64,000 nt of DNA from Pseudomonas gozinkensis (GCF_014863585.1 NZ_CP062253.1:6190001-6254000), one strand, 5' to 3'. Shown: positions 16,971-28,028, numbered from the stretch's first letter. Notes: generated by a model not told the origin, from the letters alone. Program-made: numbers and translations.

Positions 16971-17936
16971 TCAAACCATCGCCGCAAAATTCAGCCGAAA
17001 CTGCTGCGGCGTCCCCCCCAGCCGCCGGTTGAACACGCTGCGCATGTGTTGCGCATCACGAAATCCGCACTGATACGCCACCGTCTTCAGCGGCGCCGTG
17101 GTGCTTTCGAGCATCACCCGCGCCGCATCCACCCGCGCCCGCTCGACGAACTCCGCCGGGGTGACTTTCGCCTCCCTGGCAAACACCCGGGAGAAATTCC
17201 GCGCACTCATGTTCGCGGCATTCGCCAGGTCGGCAATGGTCAGGTCGCCGGTGAGATTGGCCAGCACATACAGCTGCACCATCGCCACCGCCGACGTCGG
17301 CTCTGCATGGGGCGTGAGGAACGGACTGAACTGCGACTGCCCGCCCGAGCGCTGGGTGAACACCACCAGCCGCTTGGCCACGCTCAGCGCGACCTCGGAC
17401 CCGTGATCACGCGCCAGCAGATACAGCGACAGATCGATCCCCGCCGTCACCCCCGCCGAGGTGTAGAGCTGGCCATCCTCGACGTACAAGCGATCAGCCT
17501 CGACCCGGCTCGACGGGCACAACTGCGCCAGCGCTTCGGCGTCGTTCCAGTGGGTGGTGACCGTACGCCCGTCCAGCAACCCGGCACGGGCGAGCATGAA
17601 CGCGCCGTTGCAGATCGAGCCGAATCGCCGCGACCGCCCACAGGCCTCGCGCAGCCAGGCATCGAACGTCTCGCCGAAATCCAGGAACGGCAACTGCGGC
17701 CCGCCCGCCACCAGCAGCAAATCGTAAACCTGCGACGCTTCGCTGAAATGCCGGTGCGCACTCAGGGTCAGCCCGTTGGAACACGCCATCGGCCCGCGCT
17801 CGACGCCGATCACCTCGAGCCGGTAATGATCCTCCGGCGCCAGGAAGCGGTTGGCCTCGGCAAACACGTCCATCGGCCCGCTGACGTCCAGCGCCTGCAC
17901 GCCGGGGAACACCACGATGGCGACGGTTCTGTTCAT
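16971..17936 (-). CDS. GlxA-family transcriptional regulator (DJ-1/PfpI + AraC HTH)
   Basis: 321 residues. The N-terminal DJ-1/PfpI domain (about 3-170) begins with VAIVVFPGVQALDVSGPMDVF and contains the cysteine elbow SICNGAFMLARAG (C109). The C-terminal AraC domain (about 220-318) has IADLANAANMSARNFSRVF and VAYQCGFRDAQHMRSVF as its two helix-turn-helix units. Such regulators commonly control amino-acid or quaternary-amine catabolism. The gene is divergent from the HD hydrolase with about 190 bases between, so that hydrolase is a likely target. The 89-residue in-frame extension upstream crosses the promoter gap and is not used. Confidence 0.85.
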   Translation of the reverse strand: MNRTVAIVVFPGVQALDVSGPMDVFAEANRFLAPEDHYRLEVIGVERGPMACSNGLTLSAHRHFSEASQVYDLLLVAGGPQLPFLDFGETFDAWLREACGRSRRFGSICNGAFMLARAGLLDGRTVTTHWNDAEALAQLCPSSRVEADRLYVEDGQLYTSAGVTAGIDLSLYLLARDHGSEVALSVAKRLVVFTQRSGGQSQFSPFLTPHAEPTSAVAMVQLYVLANLTGDLTIADLANAANMSARNFSRVFAREAKVTPAEFVERARVDAARVMLESTTAPLKTVAYQCGFRDAQHMRSVFNRRLGGTPQQFRLNFAAMV

Positions 17937-18126
17937 GGCAATCTCGGCTCTCGGGGAATGGCGGATCAGCGCCAACCCTAGCCAATCCTCGCCGCAGAAG
18001 CGAGCTGGCACGATTTGCAGGTGGAATGGCAAGGATCGCAGCCATGGATCGATTGTCCGGTTTAGCCCCCGGGAACAGACTTTCTCCATCAGCGCCGTGA
18101 CGGCGTTTTCGACGAGGAAGCTCAAC

Positions 18127-18768
18127 ATGACCACGACCATCGCCGGTATCCAGATCCCCGACAGCGCCCTCGCCCGGGCCACCACCGAGTACATCCGCGA
18201 CATCGAATCCGACCTGCTTTACCACCACTCGCGCCGGGTATTTCTGTTCGGCGCCTTGAGCGGTGAGCGTCAGCAACTGGCCTACGATCCGGAGCTGCTG
18301 TACGTCGGCGCGATGTTCCACGACCTGGGTCTGGTCGAAGGTCACCGCAGCGATGACGAGCGCTTCGAAGTCGATGGTGCCAACGCAGCCGCCGCGTTTC
18401 TAAAACCGTACGGGTTGAGTGATGACGACATCGAACAGGTCTGGCTGTCGATCGCCCTGCACACCACGCCGGGTGTACCGAAGCATCTGCGTCCGACCGT
18501 GGCGCTGGTGACCGCAGGCGTCGAGATGGATGTGCTGGGCATGGACTACGCGGCGTTCACCACGGTGCAGCGCGAGGCGGTAGTGCATGCGCATCCACGG
18601 GGCGAGGGCTTCAAGGAGTGCATCATCTGCGCGTTCGCCGACGGCTTGCGTCATCGTCCGCAGACTACGTTCGGCAATGTGAAGAGCGATGTGCTGAAGG
18701 ATCAGGCGCCGGGGTTCAAGCCGATGAACTTCGTTGAAGTCATCCGCAAATCCCCGTGGGTTGCCTGA
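18127..18768 (+). CDS. HD-domain hydrolase
   Basis: 213 residues. The HD signature is visible as a first histidine in LLYHHSRRVF (H33/H34), the tandem MFHDLGL (H65-D66) and a later histidine in IALHTTPGV. The length and the closing region with TFGNVKSDVL and NFVEVIRKSPW fit the cyanamide hydratase/HD hydrolase group common in Pseudomonas. The natural substrate is not known. The divergent GlxA-type regulator probably controls it. Confidence 0.78.
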   Translation: MTTTIAGIQIPDSALARATTEYIRDIESDLLYHHSRRVFLFGALSGERQQLAYDPELLYVGAMFHDLGLVEGHRSDDERFEVDGANAAAAFLKPYGLSDDDIEQVWLSIALHTTPGVPKHLRPTVALVTAGVEMDVLGMDYAAFTTVQREAVVHAHPRGEGFKECIICAFADGLRHRPQTTFGNVKSDVLKDQAPGFKPMNFVEVIRKSPWVA

Positions 18769-18781
18769 CCGCAGATAAACC

Positions 18782-18886
18782 TGTGGGAGCTGCGGTGCGA
18801 CGACTCGACTTGCCAGCGATGGCGTCATCACAGCCAACATCAATGTTGAATGGAACGACGCTATCGCGGGCAAGCCCGCTCCCACA
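18782..18886. repeat. REP pair with altered left arm
   Basis: The right arm is the usual GGCAAGCCCGCTCCCACA. The left arm starts TGTGGGAGCTGC, then carries GGTGCGACGACTCGA before rejoining the normal TTGCCAGCGAT end. The same altered arm occurs at 29579-29619. Confidence 0.75.
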
Positions 18887-18930
18887 GGGATTGGGGTTGA
18901 TCACAGAGTTGTGACCAGCCCCATGACTGC

Positions 18931-19821
18931 TTAAGCCGCTTCCGGCGTCGGCGCCCGGCGCACGTCCGGTTGCTTCCACGAATCGGCAGCGCCTTCTTCG
19001 ATGGCCTGCTGAATCGCTTTCTTGCGGGCTTCTTCGGCACGGCGGCTGAAGAACCAGACCATGAAGGTCACCAGTGACACCGCCAGCAGAATCAGACTGG
19101 CCACGGCGTTGATCTCAGGCTTGACGCCCAGACGCACCGCCGAGAACACTTCCATCGGCAGGGTCGTCGAACCCGGGCCGGAGACGAAGCTCGCCAATAC
19201 CAGGTCGTCCAGCGACAGCGCGAACGACATCATGCCGCCCGCCGCCAGCGACGGCGCGATCATCGGGATGGTGATCAGGAAGAACACCTTCCACGGCCGC
19301 GCACCGAGGTCCATCGCCGCTTCTTCGATCGACAGATCCAGCTCACGCAGACGCGCCGAGACCACCACCGCCACATACGCCGCACAGAACGTGGTGTGGG
19401 CGATCCAGATGGTGACGATGCCGCGCTCCTGCGGCCAGCCGATCATCTGCGCCATGGCCACGAACAGCAGCAACAGCGACAGACCGGTAATCACCTCAGG
19501 CATGACCAGCGGCGCGGTGACCAGGCCACCGAACAGCGTGCGGCCCTTGAAGCGGGTGATGCGGGTCAGCACGAAGGCTGCCAGCGTACCCAGCGCCACG
19601 GCGGCAATCGCGGTGTAGCAGGCGATTTCCAGCGAGCGCACCACCGAGCCCATCAGTTGCGAGTTGTCGAGCAGGCCGACGTACCACTTCACCGACCAGC
19701 CGCCCCACACCGTCACCAGTTTGGATGCGTTGAACGAGTAGATCACCAGGATCAGCATCGGCAGGTAAATGAACAACAGGCCGAGCACCAGCATCAGGCT
19801 GGAGAAACGGAAGCGCTTCAT
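18931..19821 (-). CDS. spuH: polyamine ABC transporter permease SpuH
   Basis: 296 residues with about six membrane helices. The ATPase-docking EAA loop reads EAAMDLGARPWKVFFLITIP. The family is PotC/PotI, the second permease of putrescine/spermidine importers. It starts inside the spuG stop (ATGA overlap at 19818-19821), so the two are translationally coupled. A charged tail (about 260-296) extends beyond the last helix. Order and similarity match spuH of the P. aeruginosa spu cluster. Confidence 0.92.
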   Translation of the reverse strand: MKRFRFSSLMLVLGLLFIYLPMLILVIYSFNASKLVTVWGGWSVKWYVGLLDNSQLMGSVVRSLEIACYTAIAAVALGTLAAFVLTRITRFKGRTLFGGLVTAPLVMPEVITGLSLLLLFVAMAQMIGWPQERGIVTIWIAHTTFCAAYVAVVVSARLRELDLSIEEAAMDLGARPWKVFFLITIPMIAPSLAAGGMMSFALSLDDLVLASFVSGPGSTTLPMEVFSAVRLGVKPEINAVASLILLAVSLVTFMVWFFSRRAEEARKKAIQQAIEEGAADSWKQPDVRRAPTPEAA

Positions 19822-20738
19822 TCTTTACCCTCCATTTCCTTGGCCTGACTGCGGTTGAACAGGATGATCGGCACGATCAGGATCGCCAGCATCACCACCG
19901 CCAGGGCGGACGCCACCGGCCAGTCACGGTTGTTGAAGAACTCTTGCCAGAGCACTTTACCGATCATCAGGGTTTCCGGACCGCCGAGCAGTTCCGGGAT
20001 CACGAACTCGCCCACCACCGGAATGAACACCAGCATGCAGCCGGCGATGATGCCGTTCTTGGACAGCGGCACGGTGATTTTCCAGAAGCTGTTGAAGGTG
20101 CTCGAACCCAGGTCGGAAGCGGCCTCCAGCAGGCTGGTGTCGTGCTTCACCAGGTTGGCGTACAGCGGCAGGATCATGAAGGGCAGGTACGAATAGACGA
20201 CGCCGATGTACACCGCCAGGTTGGTGTTGAGGATCTGCAGCGGCTCGTCGATCAAACCCATGCTCATCAGGAAGCCGTTGAGCAGGCCGTTATTGCTGAG
20301 GATGCCCATCCACGCATACACGCGGATCAGGATTGCGGTCCAGGTCGGCATCATGATCAGCAGCACCAGCACCGTCTGCAGCTCTTTGCGGGCGCTGGCG
20401 ATGGCGTAGGCCATGGGGTAGCCGATCAACAGGCACAGCAGCGTGCTGAAAAACGCCATCTTCAGCGAGCCGAGGTAAGCGGCGATGTACAGCTCGTCGT
20501 CGCCGAGCATCGCGTAGTTGCCCAGGTTCAGCAGCAGTTGCAGCTTCTGCTCGGCGTAGGTGTAGATCTCGGTGTACGGCGGGATCGCCACGTCCGCTTC
20601 GGCGAAGCTGATCTTCAGGACGATGAAGAACGGCAGCATGAAGAACAGGAACAGCCAGATGAACGGAACCCCGATGACCAGCTGACGGCCACCGGGAATT
20701 CTTCGATTGAGCCGGCGTTTGAATTTGCGCATGTTCAT
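19818..20738 (-). CDS. spuG: polyamine ABC transporter permease SpuG
   Basis: 306 residues, PotB/PotH family. A very basic N-terminus (MNMRKFKRRLNRR) precedes six predicted helices; the EAA loop is EAASDLGSSTFNSFWKITVP. The ATG overlaps the spuF stop by four bases (20735-20738), which decides the start over a longer in-frame extension. It pairs with SpuH to form the membrane channel of the SpuDEFGH importer. Confidence 0.92.
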   Translation of the reverse strand: MNMRKFKRRLNRRIPGGRQLVIGVPFIWLFLFFMLPFFIVLKISFAEADVAIPPYTEIYTYAEQKLQLLLNLGNYAMLGDDELYIAAYLGSLKMAFFSTLLCLLIGYPMAYAIASARKELQTVLVLLIMMPTWTAILIRVYAWMGILSNNGLLNGFLMSMGLIDEPLQILNTNLAVYIGVVYSYLPFMILPLYANLVKHDTSLLEAASDLGSSTFNSFWKITVPLSKNGIIAGCMLVFIPVVGEFVIPELLGGPETLMIGKVLWQEFFNNRDWPVASALAVVMLAILIVPIILFNRSQAKEMEGKE

Positions 20739-21877
20739 GAGCGAAGTACCACGCCGCTGTCGTCTTCCCACCACACGTAGACCTGATCGCCCCAGGTCGG
20801 ACGTGCGCCACGGCGTTCGGCGTTGGCCACGAACGACTGCACCAGCTTGCCGCTCGGCAATTCGACGTAGAACACCGAGTGACCGCCGAGGTAGGCGATG
20901 TCATGCACCTTGCCGCTCGACCAGTTGTATTCGCAGGTCGGCTGGTCGGCGGTGACCAGCAGTTTTTCCGGACGGATCGCGTAGGTCACGGACTTGTCCT
21001 GCACCGAGGTGCTGATGCCGTGGCCGACGTAGATCTGCCGGTCGAGGTCCTTGCAGGTGATGCTCGCGTGGCCTTCGGCGTCGTCGATCACTTCACCTTC
21101 GAAGATGTTCACGTTACCGATGAATTCGCAGACCAGACGGCTGGTCGGGGTTTCGTAGATGTCGATCGGGCTGCCGATCTGGGCGATCCAGCCCAGGTGC
21201 ATGATCGCGATGCGCTCGGCCATGGTCATGGCCTCTTCCTGGTCGTGGGTCACCATCACGCAGGTCACGCCAACGCGCTCGATGATTTCCACCAGCTCAA
21301 GCTGCATCTGAGAACGCAGTTTCTTGTCCAGTGCGCCCATCGGTTCGTCGAGCAGCAGCAGTTTAGGCCGCTTGGCCAGCGAACGCGCCAGCGCCACACG
21401 CTGACGCTGGCCGCCGGACAACTGATGCGGCTTGCGCTTGGCGTACTGGCTCATCTGCACCAGTTTGAGCATTTCGGCCACGCGGGCGTCGATCTCGGCC
21501 TTGGGAATCTTGTCCTGCTGCAGGCCGAAGGCGATGTTCTGCGCCACGGTCATGTGCGGGAACAGGGCGTAGGACTGGAACATCATGTTGATCGGTCGCT
21601 CGTACGGCGGCATGTCGGTGATGTCGACGCCGTCGAGGAAAATGCGCCCCTCCGTGGGCCGTTCGAACCCTGCCAGCATCCGCAGCAGAGTGGATTTGCC
21701 CGATCCCGAACCGCCGAGCAGGGCGAAGATCTCGCCCTTCTTGATTTCCAGGGACACATCGTCCACGGCAACCGTCTCGTCGAACTTCTTCGTGACCCGG
21801 TCGATTTTGACCAGCACCTGTTTCGGTGTCTGGTCGCCCTCGAGGGCTTTCTTATAGGCGCCGGAGGCAACTGCCAT
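20735..21877 (-). CDS. spuF: polyamine ABC transporter ATPase SpuF
   Basis: 380 residues, PotA/PotG family. Walker A is GGSGSGKST (55-63), the ABC signature LSGGQRQRVALARSL, Walker B LLLLDEPMGALD and the switch histidine VMVTHDQEEAM. The C-terminal third is a TOBE_2 domain (for example AIRPEKLLV and GHSVFYVELPSGKLV). It energises uptake of putrescine and spermidine through SpuG/SpuH. It lies 73 bases after spuE on the same strand. Confidence 0.94.
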   Translation of the reverse strand: MAVASGAYKKALEGDQTPKQVLVKIDRVTKKFDETVAVDDVSLEIKKGEIFALLGGSGSGKSTLLRMLAGFERPTEGRIFLDGVDITDMPPYERPINMMFQSYALFPHMTVAQNIAFGLQQDKIPKAEIDARVAEMLKLVQMSQYAKRKPHQLSGGQRQRVALARSLAKRPKLLLLDEPMGALDKKLRSQMQLELVEIIERVGVTCVMVTHDQEEAMTMAERIAIMHLGWIAQIGSPIDIYETPTSRLVCEFIGNVNIFEGEVIDDAEGHASITCKDLDRQIYVGHGISTSVQDKSVTYAIRPEKLLVTADQPTCEYNWSSGKVHDIAYLGGHSVFYVELPSGKLVQSFVANAERRGARPTWGDQVYVWWEDDSGVVLRS

Positions 21878-21950
21878 TTACAAAACTCCCAGAAAAAAAG
21901 AGTGCAGTTCGCCCACGCAAGACGAACCCAGGATAGTTTGTACGTTGAAG

Positions 21951-23225
<1,275 letters not shown>

Positions 23226-23235
23226 TCAAACCGGC

Positions 23236-24348
23236 TTATTTACCGGATTTGATCTTGGTCCAGCTGCGAGTGATCAGGCGCAGGGTGGCCGCGTCCAGAT
23301 CGCTGATCGCATAGAGCTGCTTCTTCACTTCAGCCGAAGGGTAGATGCTCGGATCGCTGGTGATTTCCTTGTCCACCAGCGGCGTGGCCGCCTTGTTGCC
23401 GTTCGGGAAACGCACGGCGTTGGTGATTTCGGCCATCACTTTCGGCTCGAGCAGGTAGTTCATGAACTTGTAGGCGGCTTCGACGTTTTCGGCATCCTTT
23501 GGAATGGCGACCATGTCGTAGAAAGTACCGGCACCTTCTTTCGGAATGGTGTAGGCCAGTTTGACCTTGTCACCGGCTTCCTTGGCTCGGGTCTTGGATT
23601 GTTCCAGGTCACCCGAGTAACCGACGGCTACGCAGATGTTGCCGTTGGCCAGGTCCGAGATGTACTTCGAGGAGTGGAAGTAGGCAACCGAAGGACGCAC
23701 TTTGAGGAACAGGTCCTCGGCGGCTTTCAGGTCAGCCTTGTCTTTGCTGTTGGTCGGTTTGCCCAGGTAGTGCAAAGCCGCCGGAATCATTTCGGTCGGC
23801 GCGTCGAGGAAGCTCACGCCGCAGCTTTTCAGCTTTTCGATGTTTTCAGGCTTGAACACGATGTCCCAGGAATCGATCTTGTCGACGCCCAGCGCAGCCT
23901 TGACCTTCTCCGGGTTGTAGCCGATGCCGATCGAACCCCACATGTACGGGAACGCGTGCTTGTTGCCCGGGTCGCTGGCGTCGCCAACAGCCTTGAGCAG
24001 GTCTTCGTCGAGGTTCTTCCAGTTCGTCAGCTTGGACTTGTCCAGTTCCTGATAAACGCCGGCCTTGATCTGCTTGGCCAGGAAGTTGTTGGAAGGCACC
24101 ACGATGTCGTAACCGGATTTGCCGGCCAGCAGCTTGGCTTCCAGGGTTTCGTTGCTGTCGAAAACGTCATAGACGACCTTGATGCCCGTCTCTTTTTCGA
24201 AATTGGCAACCGTGTCCGGCGCGATGTAGTCGGACCAGTTGTAAACGTGCAACACCTTGTCGTCCGCCTGGACCGCACCCGCCATCACGCCCATCAGGGA
24301 CATGGCGAGCAGAGTCTTGCCAGCGAGCTTTTTGCCTAATGCCTTCAT
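23236..24348 (-). CDS. spuD: putrescine-binding periplasmic protein SpuD
   Basis: 370 residues with a signal peptide ([20 protein letters not shown], cleavage after VQA near residue 28). The mature sequence begins [19 protein letters not shown] and contains [26 protein letters not shown]. It belongs to the PotF putrescine-binding family and corresponds to SpuD, which prefers putrescine. It is about 60% alike SpuE by eye, and the two probably share the SpuFGH channel. Two binding-protein genes in one transporter operon are normal for spu. Confidence 0.92.
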   Translation of the reverse strand: MKALGKKLAGKTLLAMSLMGVMAGAVQADDKVLHVYNWSDYIAPDTVANFEKETGIKVVYDVFDSNETLEAKLLAGKSGYDIVVPSNNFLAKQIKAGVYQELDKSKLTNWKNLDEDLLKAVGDASDPGNKHAFPYMWGSIGIGYNPEKVKAALGVDKIDSWDIVFKPENIEKLKSCGVSFLDAPTEMIPAALHYLGKPTNSKDKADLKAAEDLFLKVRPSVAYFHSSKYISDLANGNICVAVGYSGDLEQSKTRAKEAGDKVKLAYTIPKEGAGTFYDMVAIPKDAENVEAAYKFMNYLLEPKVMAEITNAVRFPNGNKAATPLVDKEITSDPSIYPSAEVKKQLYAISDLDAATLRLITRSWTKIKSGK

Positions 24349-24443
24349 GCGTTAATGCTCCAAATTTTTCTTTTTTGAACCACTTTGTTCAGCGGCCGAA
24401 CCCGGACAACTGGAACCGCGGCTAGTCTGGCAAGATCCGAGGC

Positions 24444-24462
24444 GGTCTTTCAAGAAAAGACC
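24444..24462. other. hairpin between spuC and spuD
   Basis: GGTCTTTCAAGAAAAGACC forms a short 7-base stem. There is no T-run on the minus strand, so its role is uncertain. It lies in a 172-base gap that may hold a separate spuD promoter. Confidence 0.4.
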
Positions 24463-24520
24463 AGCCTTTCTGACAGCTCCGGGCGACAGCGCAACAGCTC
24501 CATCGCTCAGAGCCTAGCAC

Positions 24521-25885
24521 TTACCCCTGCAACGCACTCAGGGTCAGGTCCAGACACTTGCGTGCCTTTGTCACCAGCTCATCGATCTCCGCCTTGCTGA
24601 TCACCAGCGGCGGCGCGATGATCATGGTGTCGCCCACGGCACGCATGATCAGCCCGTTGTCGAAGCAGAACTGACGGCAGATCATGCCCACACCCTTGCC
24701 TTCGTAACGCTTGCGAGTGGCCTTGTCCTGCACCAGCTCGATGGCCCCCAGCAGACCGACGCCGCGCACTTCACCCACCAACGGGTGATCGTTCAGTTCG
24801 CGCAGACGCTTCTGCAAATACGGTGCCGTTTCTTCATGAGCGCGATCGATGATTTTCTCTTCGCGCAGAATCCGGATGTTTTCCAGACCCACCGCCGCCG
24901 CCACCGGGTGCCCGGAGTAGGTGAAGCCGTGGTTGAAGTCGCCGCCTTCGTTGAGCACCGCCACCACTTCGTCACGCACGATCAGGCCACCCATCGGGAT
25001 GTAGCCGGACGTCAGGCCTTTGGCGATGGTCATCATGTGCGGCTTGAGGTCGTAGAAATCGCTGCCGAACCATTGGCCGGTACGGCCGAAACCGCAGATC
25101 ACTTCATCGGCCACGAACAGGATGTCGTACTTGGCGAGGATTTCCTTGATACGCGGCCAGTAGGTGTCTGGCGGAATGATCACGCCGCCGGCACCCTGGA
25201 TCGGCTCGGCAATAAACGCACCGACGTTATCCACGCCAACTTCGAGAATCTTCTCTTCCAGCTGATTGGCCGCCCAGATCCCGAACTCTTCCGGGGTCAT
25301 GTCGCCGCCTTCGGCGAACCAGTACGGCTGGGCGATGTGGACGATGCCCGGAATCGGCAAGTCGCCTTGCTCGTGCATATAAGTCATGCCGCCCAGGCTC
25401 GCGCCGGCCACGGTGGAGCCGTGGTAGCCGTTCTTGCGGCTGATGATGACTTTCTTGTTCGGCTGGCCCTTGATCGCCCAATAGTGGCGAACCATGCGCA
25501 GCATGGTGTCGTTGCCTTCGGAACCGGAACCGGTGAAGAACACGTGGTTCATGCCCTCCGGCGCCACGTCGGCGATGGCCTTGGCCAGTTCCAGTGCCGG
25601 CGGGTGCGCGGTCTGGAAGAACAGGTTGTAGTAAGGCAGTTCGCGCATTTGCCTGGCGGCCGCATCGGCCAGCTCATCGCGTCCATAACCGATCGCCACA
25701 CACCACAGACCCGCCATGCCATCGAGGATCTTGTTGCCCTCGCTGTCCCACAGGTACACGCCCTTGGCGTTGGTGATGATCCGTGGACCCTTTTCTTTCA
25801 GCTGCTTGAAGTCGCTGAACGGGGCCAGGTGGTGATCGCTGCTGAGGGCTTGCCACTCACGGGTTTGCGGGTTGTTGCTGGTCAT
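24521..25885 (-). CDS. spuC: polyamine:pyruvate aminotransferase SpuC
   Basis: 454 residues, class III PLP aminotransferase. The cofactor lysine is K289 in TIAKGLTSGYIPMGG and the pyridine-binding aspartate D260 in FVADEVICGFGRTG; GSGSEGNDTMLR is the phosphate-binding segment. SpuC moves the amino group of putrescine (and related amines) to pyruvate, giving 4-aminobutanal and alanine. Its place between spuB and spuD matches the P. aeruginosa order. Omega-amino acid:pyruvate transaminases are close relatives, but the cluster decides for polyamines. Confidence 0.93.
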   Translation of the reverse strand: MTSNNPQTREWQALSSDHHLAPFSDFKQLKEKGPRIITNAKGVYLWDSEGNKILDGMAGLWCVAIGYGRDELADAAARQMRELPYYNLFFQTAHPPALELAKAIADVAPEGMNHVFFTGSGSEGNDTMLRMVRHYWAIKGQPNKKVIISRKNGYHGSTVAGASLGGMTYMHEQGDLPIPGIVHIAQPYWFAEGGDMTPEEFGIWAANQLEEKILEVGVDNVGAFIAEPIQGAGGVIIPPDTYWPRIKEILAKYDILFVADEVICGFGRTGQWFGSDFYDLKPHMMTIAKGLTSGYIPMGGLIVRDEVVAVLNEGGDFNHGFTYSGHPVAAAVGLENIRILREEKIIDRAHEETAPYLQKRLRELNDHPLVGEVRGVGLLGAIELVQDKATRKRYEGKGVGMICRQFCFDNGLIMRAVGDTMIIAPPLVISKAEIDELVTKARKCLDLTLSALQG

Positions 25886-25941
25886 GCCAATTCTCCTTGT
25901 TATCGGTGAAGGCGCGGCGGCTGGCCACCGCGCCCGGCGTA

Positions 25942-27300
25942 TCAGACGGCGAAGAGCAGGTACTCACGCTCCCACGAACTGATCACGCGCTTGAAGTTTT
26001 CATGCTCGGCCCGCTTGACCGCGACGTAACCGGTGATGAAGGTCTTGCCCAGGTATTTCTCGATGGTCGCGCTGTTTTCCATGCGCTCCAGCGCATCTTC
26101 GATGGTCAGCGGCAGGCGCAGGTTGCGGCGTTCGTAGCCACGGCCCACGACCGGCGCGCTCGGGTTGATGCCCTCCACCATGCCGATGTAGCCGCAGAGC
26201 AGGCTCGCGGCAATCGCCAGGTACGGGTTGGCGTCGGCGCCCGGCAGGCGGTTTTCCACCCGGCGGTTCTGCGGGCCAGCATCCGGGACGCGCAGGCCCA
26301 CGGTGCGGTTTTCTTCGCCCCATTCCACGTTTACTGGCGCGGAGGTGTCCGGCAGGAAGCGGCGGAACGAGTTGACGTTCGGTGCGAACAGCGGCAACAG
26401 CTCAGGGATCAGTTTCTGCAGGCCACCGATGTGGTGCAGGAACAGCTGGCTCATGGTCCCGTCTTCATTGGAGAACACGTTCTTGCCGGTCTCGATGTCG
26501 ATGATGCTCTGGTGCAGGTGCATGGCACTGCCCGGCTCGCCGGTCATCGGCTTGGCCATGAAGGTCGCGGCCACGTTGTGCTTGAGGGCGGCCTCACGCA
26601 TGGTGCGCTTGAACACCAGGATCTGGTCGGCCAGCGACAGGGCATCGCCGTGACGGAAGTTGATTTCCATCTGCGCTGTGCCGTCCTCGTGGATCAGCGT
26701 GTCGAGGTCCAGCTCCTGCAATTCGCACCAGTCGTAGACGTCTTCGAACAGCGGATCGAATTCGTTCGCCGCTTCGATGGAGAACGACTGACGACCGATT
26801 TCCGGACGCCCGGAACGGCCGACCGGCGGCTGCAACGGATAGTCGGGGTCGTCGCTGCGCTTGGTCAGGTAGAACTCCATTTCCGGCGCCACGATCGGCT
26901 GCCAGCCCTTGTCGGCATAGAGTTTCAGGACTTTCTTGAGCACGTTGCGCGGCGACAGCTCGATCGGGTTGCCTTGCTTGTCGTAGGTGTCGTGGATCAC
27001 CTGGGCGGTCGGCTCGATGGCCCATGGCACCAGGTACACGGCGTTCTGGTCGGGACGGCAGATCATGTCGATGTCGGCCGGGTCGAGCAGTTCGTAATAG
27101 ATGTCGTCTTCGACGTAGTCGCCGGTCACGGTCTGCAACAGAACGCTCTCTGGCAGGCGCATGCCTTTTTCGGCGATGAACTTGTTGGTCGGCGAGATCT
27201 TGCCCCGGGTGATGCCGGTCAGGTCGCCGATCATGCATTCGACTTCTGTGATCTTGTGGTCTTTCAACCAATCGGTGAGCTGGTCGAGGTTGTTACTCAT
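25942..27300 (-). CDS. spuB: gamma-glutamylpolyamine synthetase SpuB
   Basis: 452 residues, glutamine synthetase III-like family. It ligates glutamate to putrescine or other polyamines with ATP. The N-terminal half has ECMIGDLTGITRGK and the metal/ATP half MEFYLT, AQMEINFRHGDAL, PGSAMHLHQS, VNSFRRF and ENRLPGADANPYLAIAA. The ATG at 27300 (MSNNLDQLTDWLKDHK) is used; the upstream extension has no family match. It is 57 bases upstream of spuC. It is distinct from SpuI at 28029, which has the same fold and a similar size. Confidence 0.92.
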   Translation of the reverse strand: MSNNLDQLTDWLKDHKITEVECMIGDLTGITRGKISPTNKFIAEKGMRLPESVLLQTVTGDYVEDDIYYELLDPADIDMICRPDQNAVYLVPWAIEPTAQVIHDTYDKQGNPIELSPRNVLKKVLKLYADKGWQPIVAPEMEFYLTKRSDDPDYPLQPPVGRSGRPEIGRQSFSIEAANEFDPLFEDVYDWCELQELDLDTLIHEDGTAQMEINFRHGDALSLADQILVFKRTMREAALKHNVAATFMAKPMTGEPGSAMHLHQSIIDIETGKNVFSNEDGTMSQLFLHHIGGLQKLIPELLPLFAPNVNSFRRFLPDTSAPVNVEWGEENRTVGLRVPDAGPQNRRVENRLPGADANPYLAIAASLLCGYIGMVEGINPSAPVVGRGYERRNLRLPLTIEDALERMENSATIEKYLGKTFITGYVAVKRAEHENFKRVISSWEREYLLFAV

Positions 27301-27380
27301 AAATGCCTCTGGGCTGAGTCTCCTGACGCATGTCAGGCAAGTTTGACGCACCAGGCGTCGCGTTAAAGGGCCTTGCTTGC

Positions 27381-27411
27381 GCGCAGTGCCGGCTTACGCC
27401 CGGCACCGCGC
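27381..27411. other. strong inverted repeat between spuA remnant and spuB
   Basis: GCGCAGTGCCGG at 27381-27392 pairs with CCGGCACCGCGC at 27400-27411, with one mismatch and a 7-base loop. It has no T-run on the minus strand. It overlaps the end of the decayed spuA frame and may mark the deletion edge or regulate spuB. Confidence 0.5.
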
Positions 27412-27750
27412 ATAGACAATGAAGGAGGAGCTTACCTGCCCTTTACGCTGGCGTTGCATTTCCTGTGCACATCCCGGGCGTGCAGAATCACGGGCACGGC
27501 GACGAACGCGGTGCAGGCCGGGAGCGGGAAAGAGATCTATATTGAAAGGAGAACCGCTAAAGAGGATGCCCTCGCACACGTCCAGAATATCGGACGCTGC
27601 CGCTCGATCTGCCATGGGCAGGGAGATCGCTGGCACGTTGCAGGCCTTGCTGGCCGCGCTGCGGACGGACGTGTCGCCACTGATGTGATAAGCATGCAGA
27701 CCGGACTGCAAAGAGCAGTCGGTGACGCCGATTAACGGCAGGCGAGACAT
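27394..27750 (-). pseudogene. spuA: spuA remnant (gamma-glutamyl amide hydrolase), truncated
   Basis: An open frame of 118 residues. The first 60-70 residues are recognisably the class I glutamine-amidotransferase-like hydrolase SpuA: SRLPLIGVTDCSLQSGLHAY, HISGD and DILDVCEGILFSGSPFNID. After SPFNID the similarity is lost, except that ARPGCAQEMQ vaguely recalls the nucleophile segment CRGFQEMN, which would imply an internal deletion. Intact SpuA is about 250 residues; only 94 bases remain before spuB, so the catalytic Cys-His-Glu part cannot be present. The start and the divergent position beside spuI match spuA. It cannot be an active hydrolase. A short functional peptide seems unlikely. Confidence 0.8.
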
Positions 27751-28028
27751 GAAGCACCCCGGTATTATTGCTGTTATGGGTTTGATCCGAGCTTAGCCTT
27801 GTTCATTTTTTTACACAACACCCCCGTAAAAAATACAACACGGCCTGCTCAAGCCTGCGGGTGGCGCGTCCTTCACGGATAAAAAAATGCCCCAAAGTGC
27901 CCCATAAATGCCCTCGCGGCGCTTTTTCAGGGCAGAAAAGGCCTCGCTTGACTTCGGCAGGCCGTTCGGGTTGACTGAAACCAGAAAAGATCAATGATTG
28001 ATATTTTTAACAACAAAGGTGTTGCATC
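27751..28028. promoter_or_regulatory. divergent spuA/spuI intergenic region
   Basis: The gap of 278 bases separates the leftward spu genes from spuI. It is AT-richer than its surroundings, with runs such as TTCATTTTTTTACACAACA and GATTGATATTTTTAACAACA, and should carry promoters in both directions. I see no certain operator. Confidence 0.6.

Noticed and set aside
27373..27735. Plus-strand frames over the spuA region
   Set aside because: They lack any family pattern; the minus-strand start and SpuA-like N-terminus explain the region.
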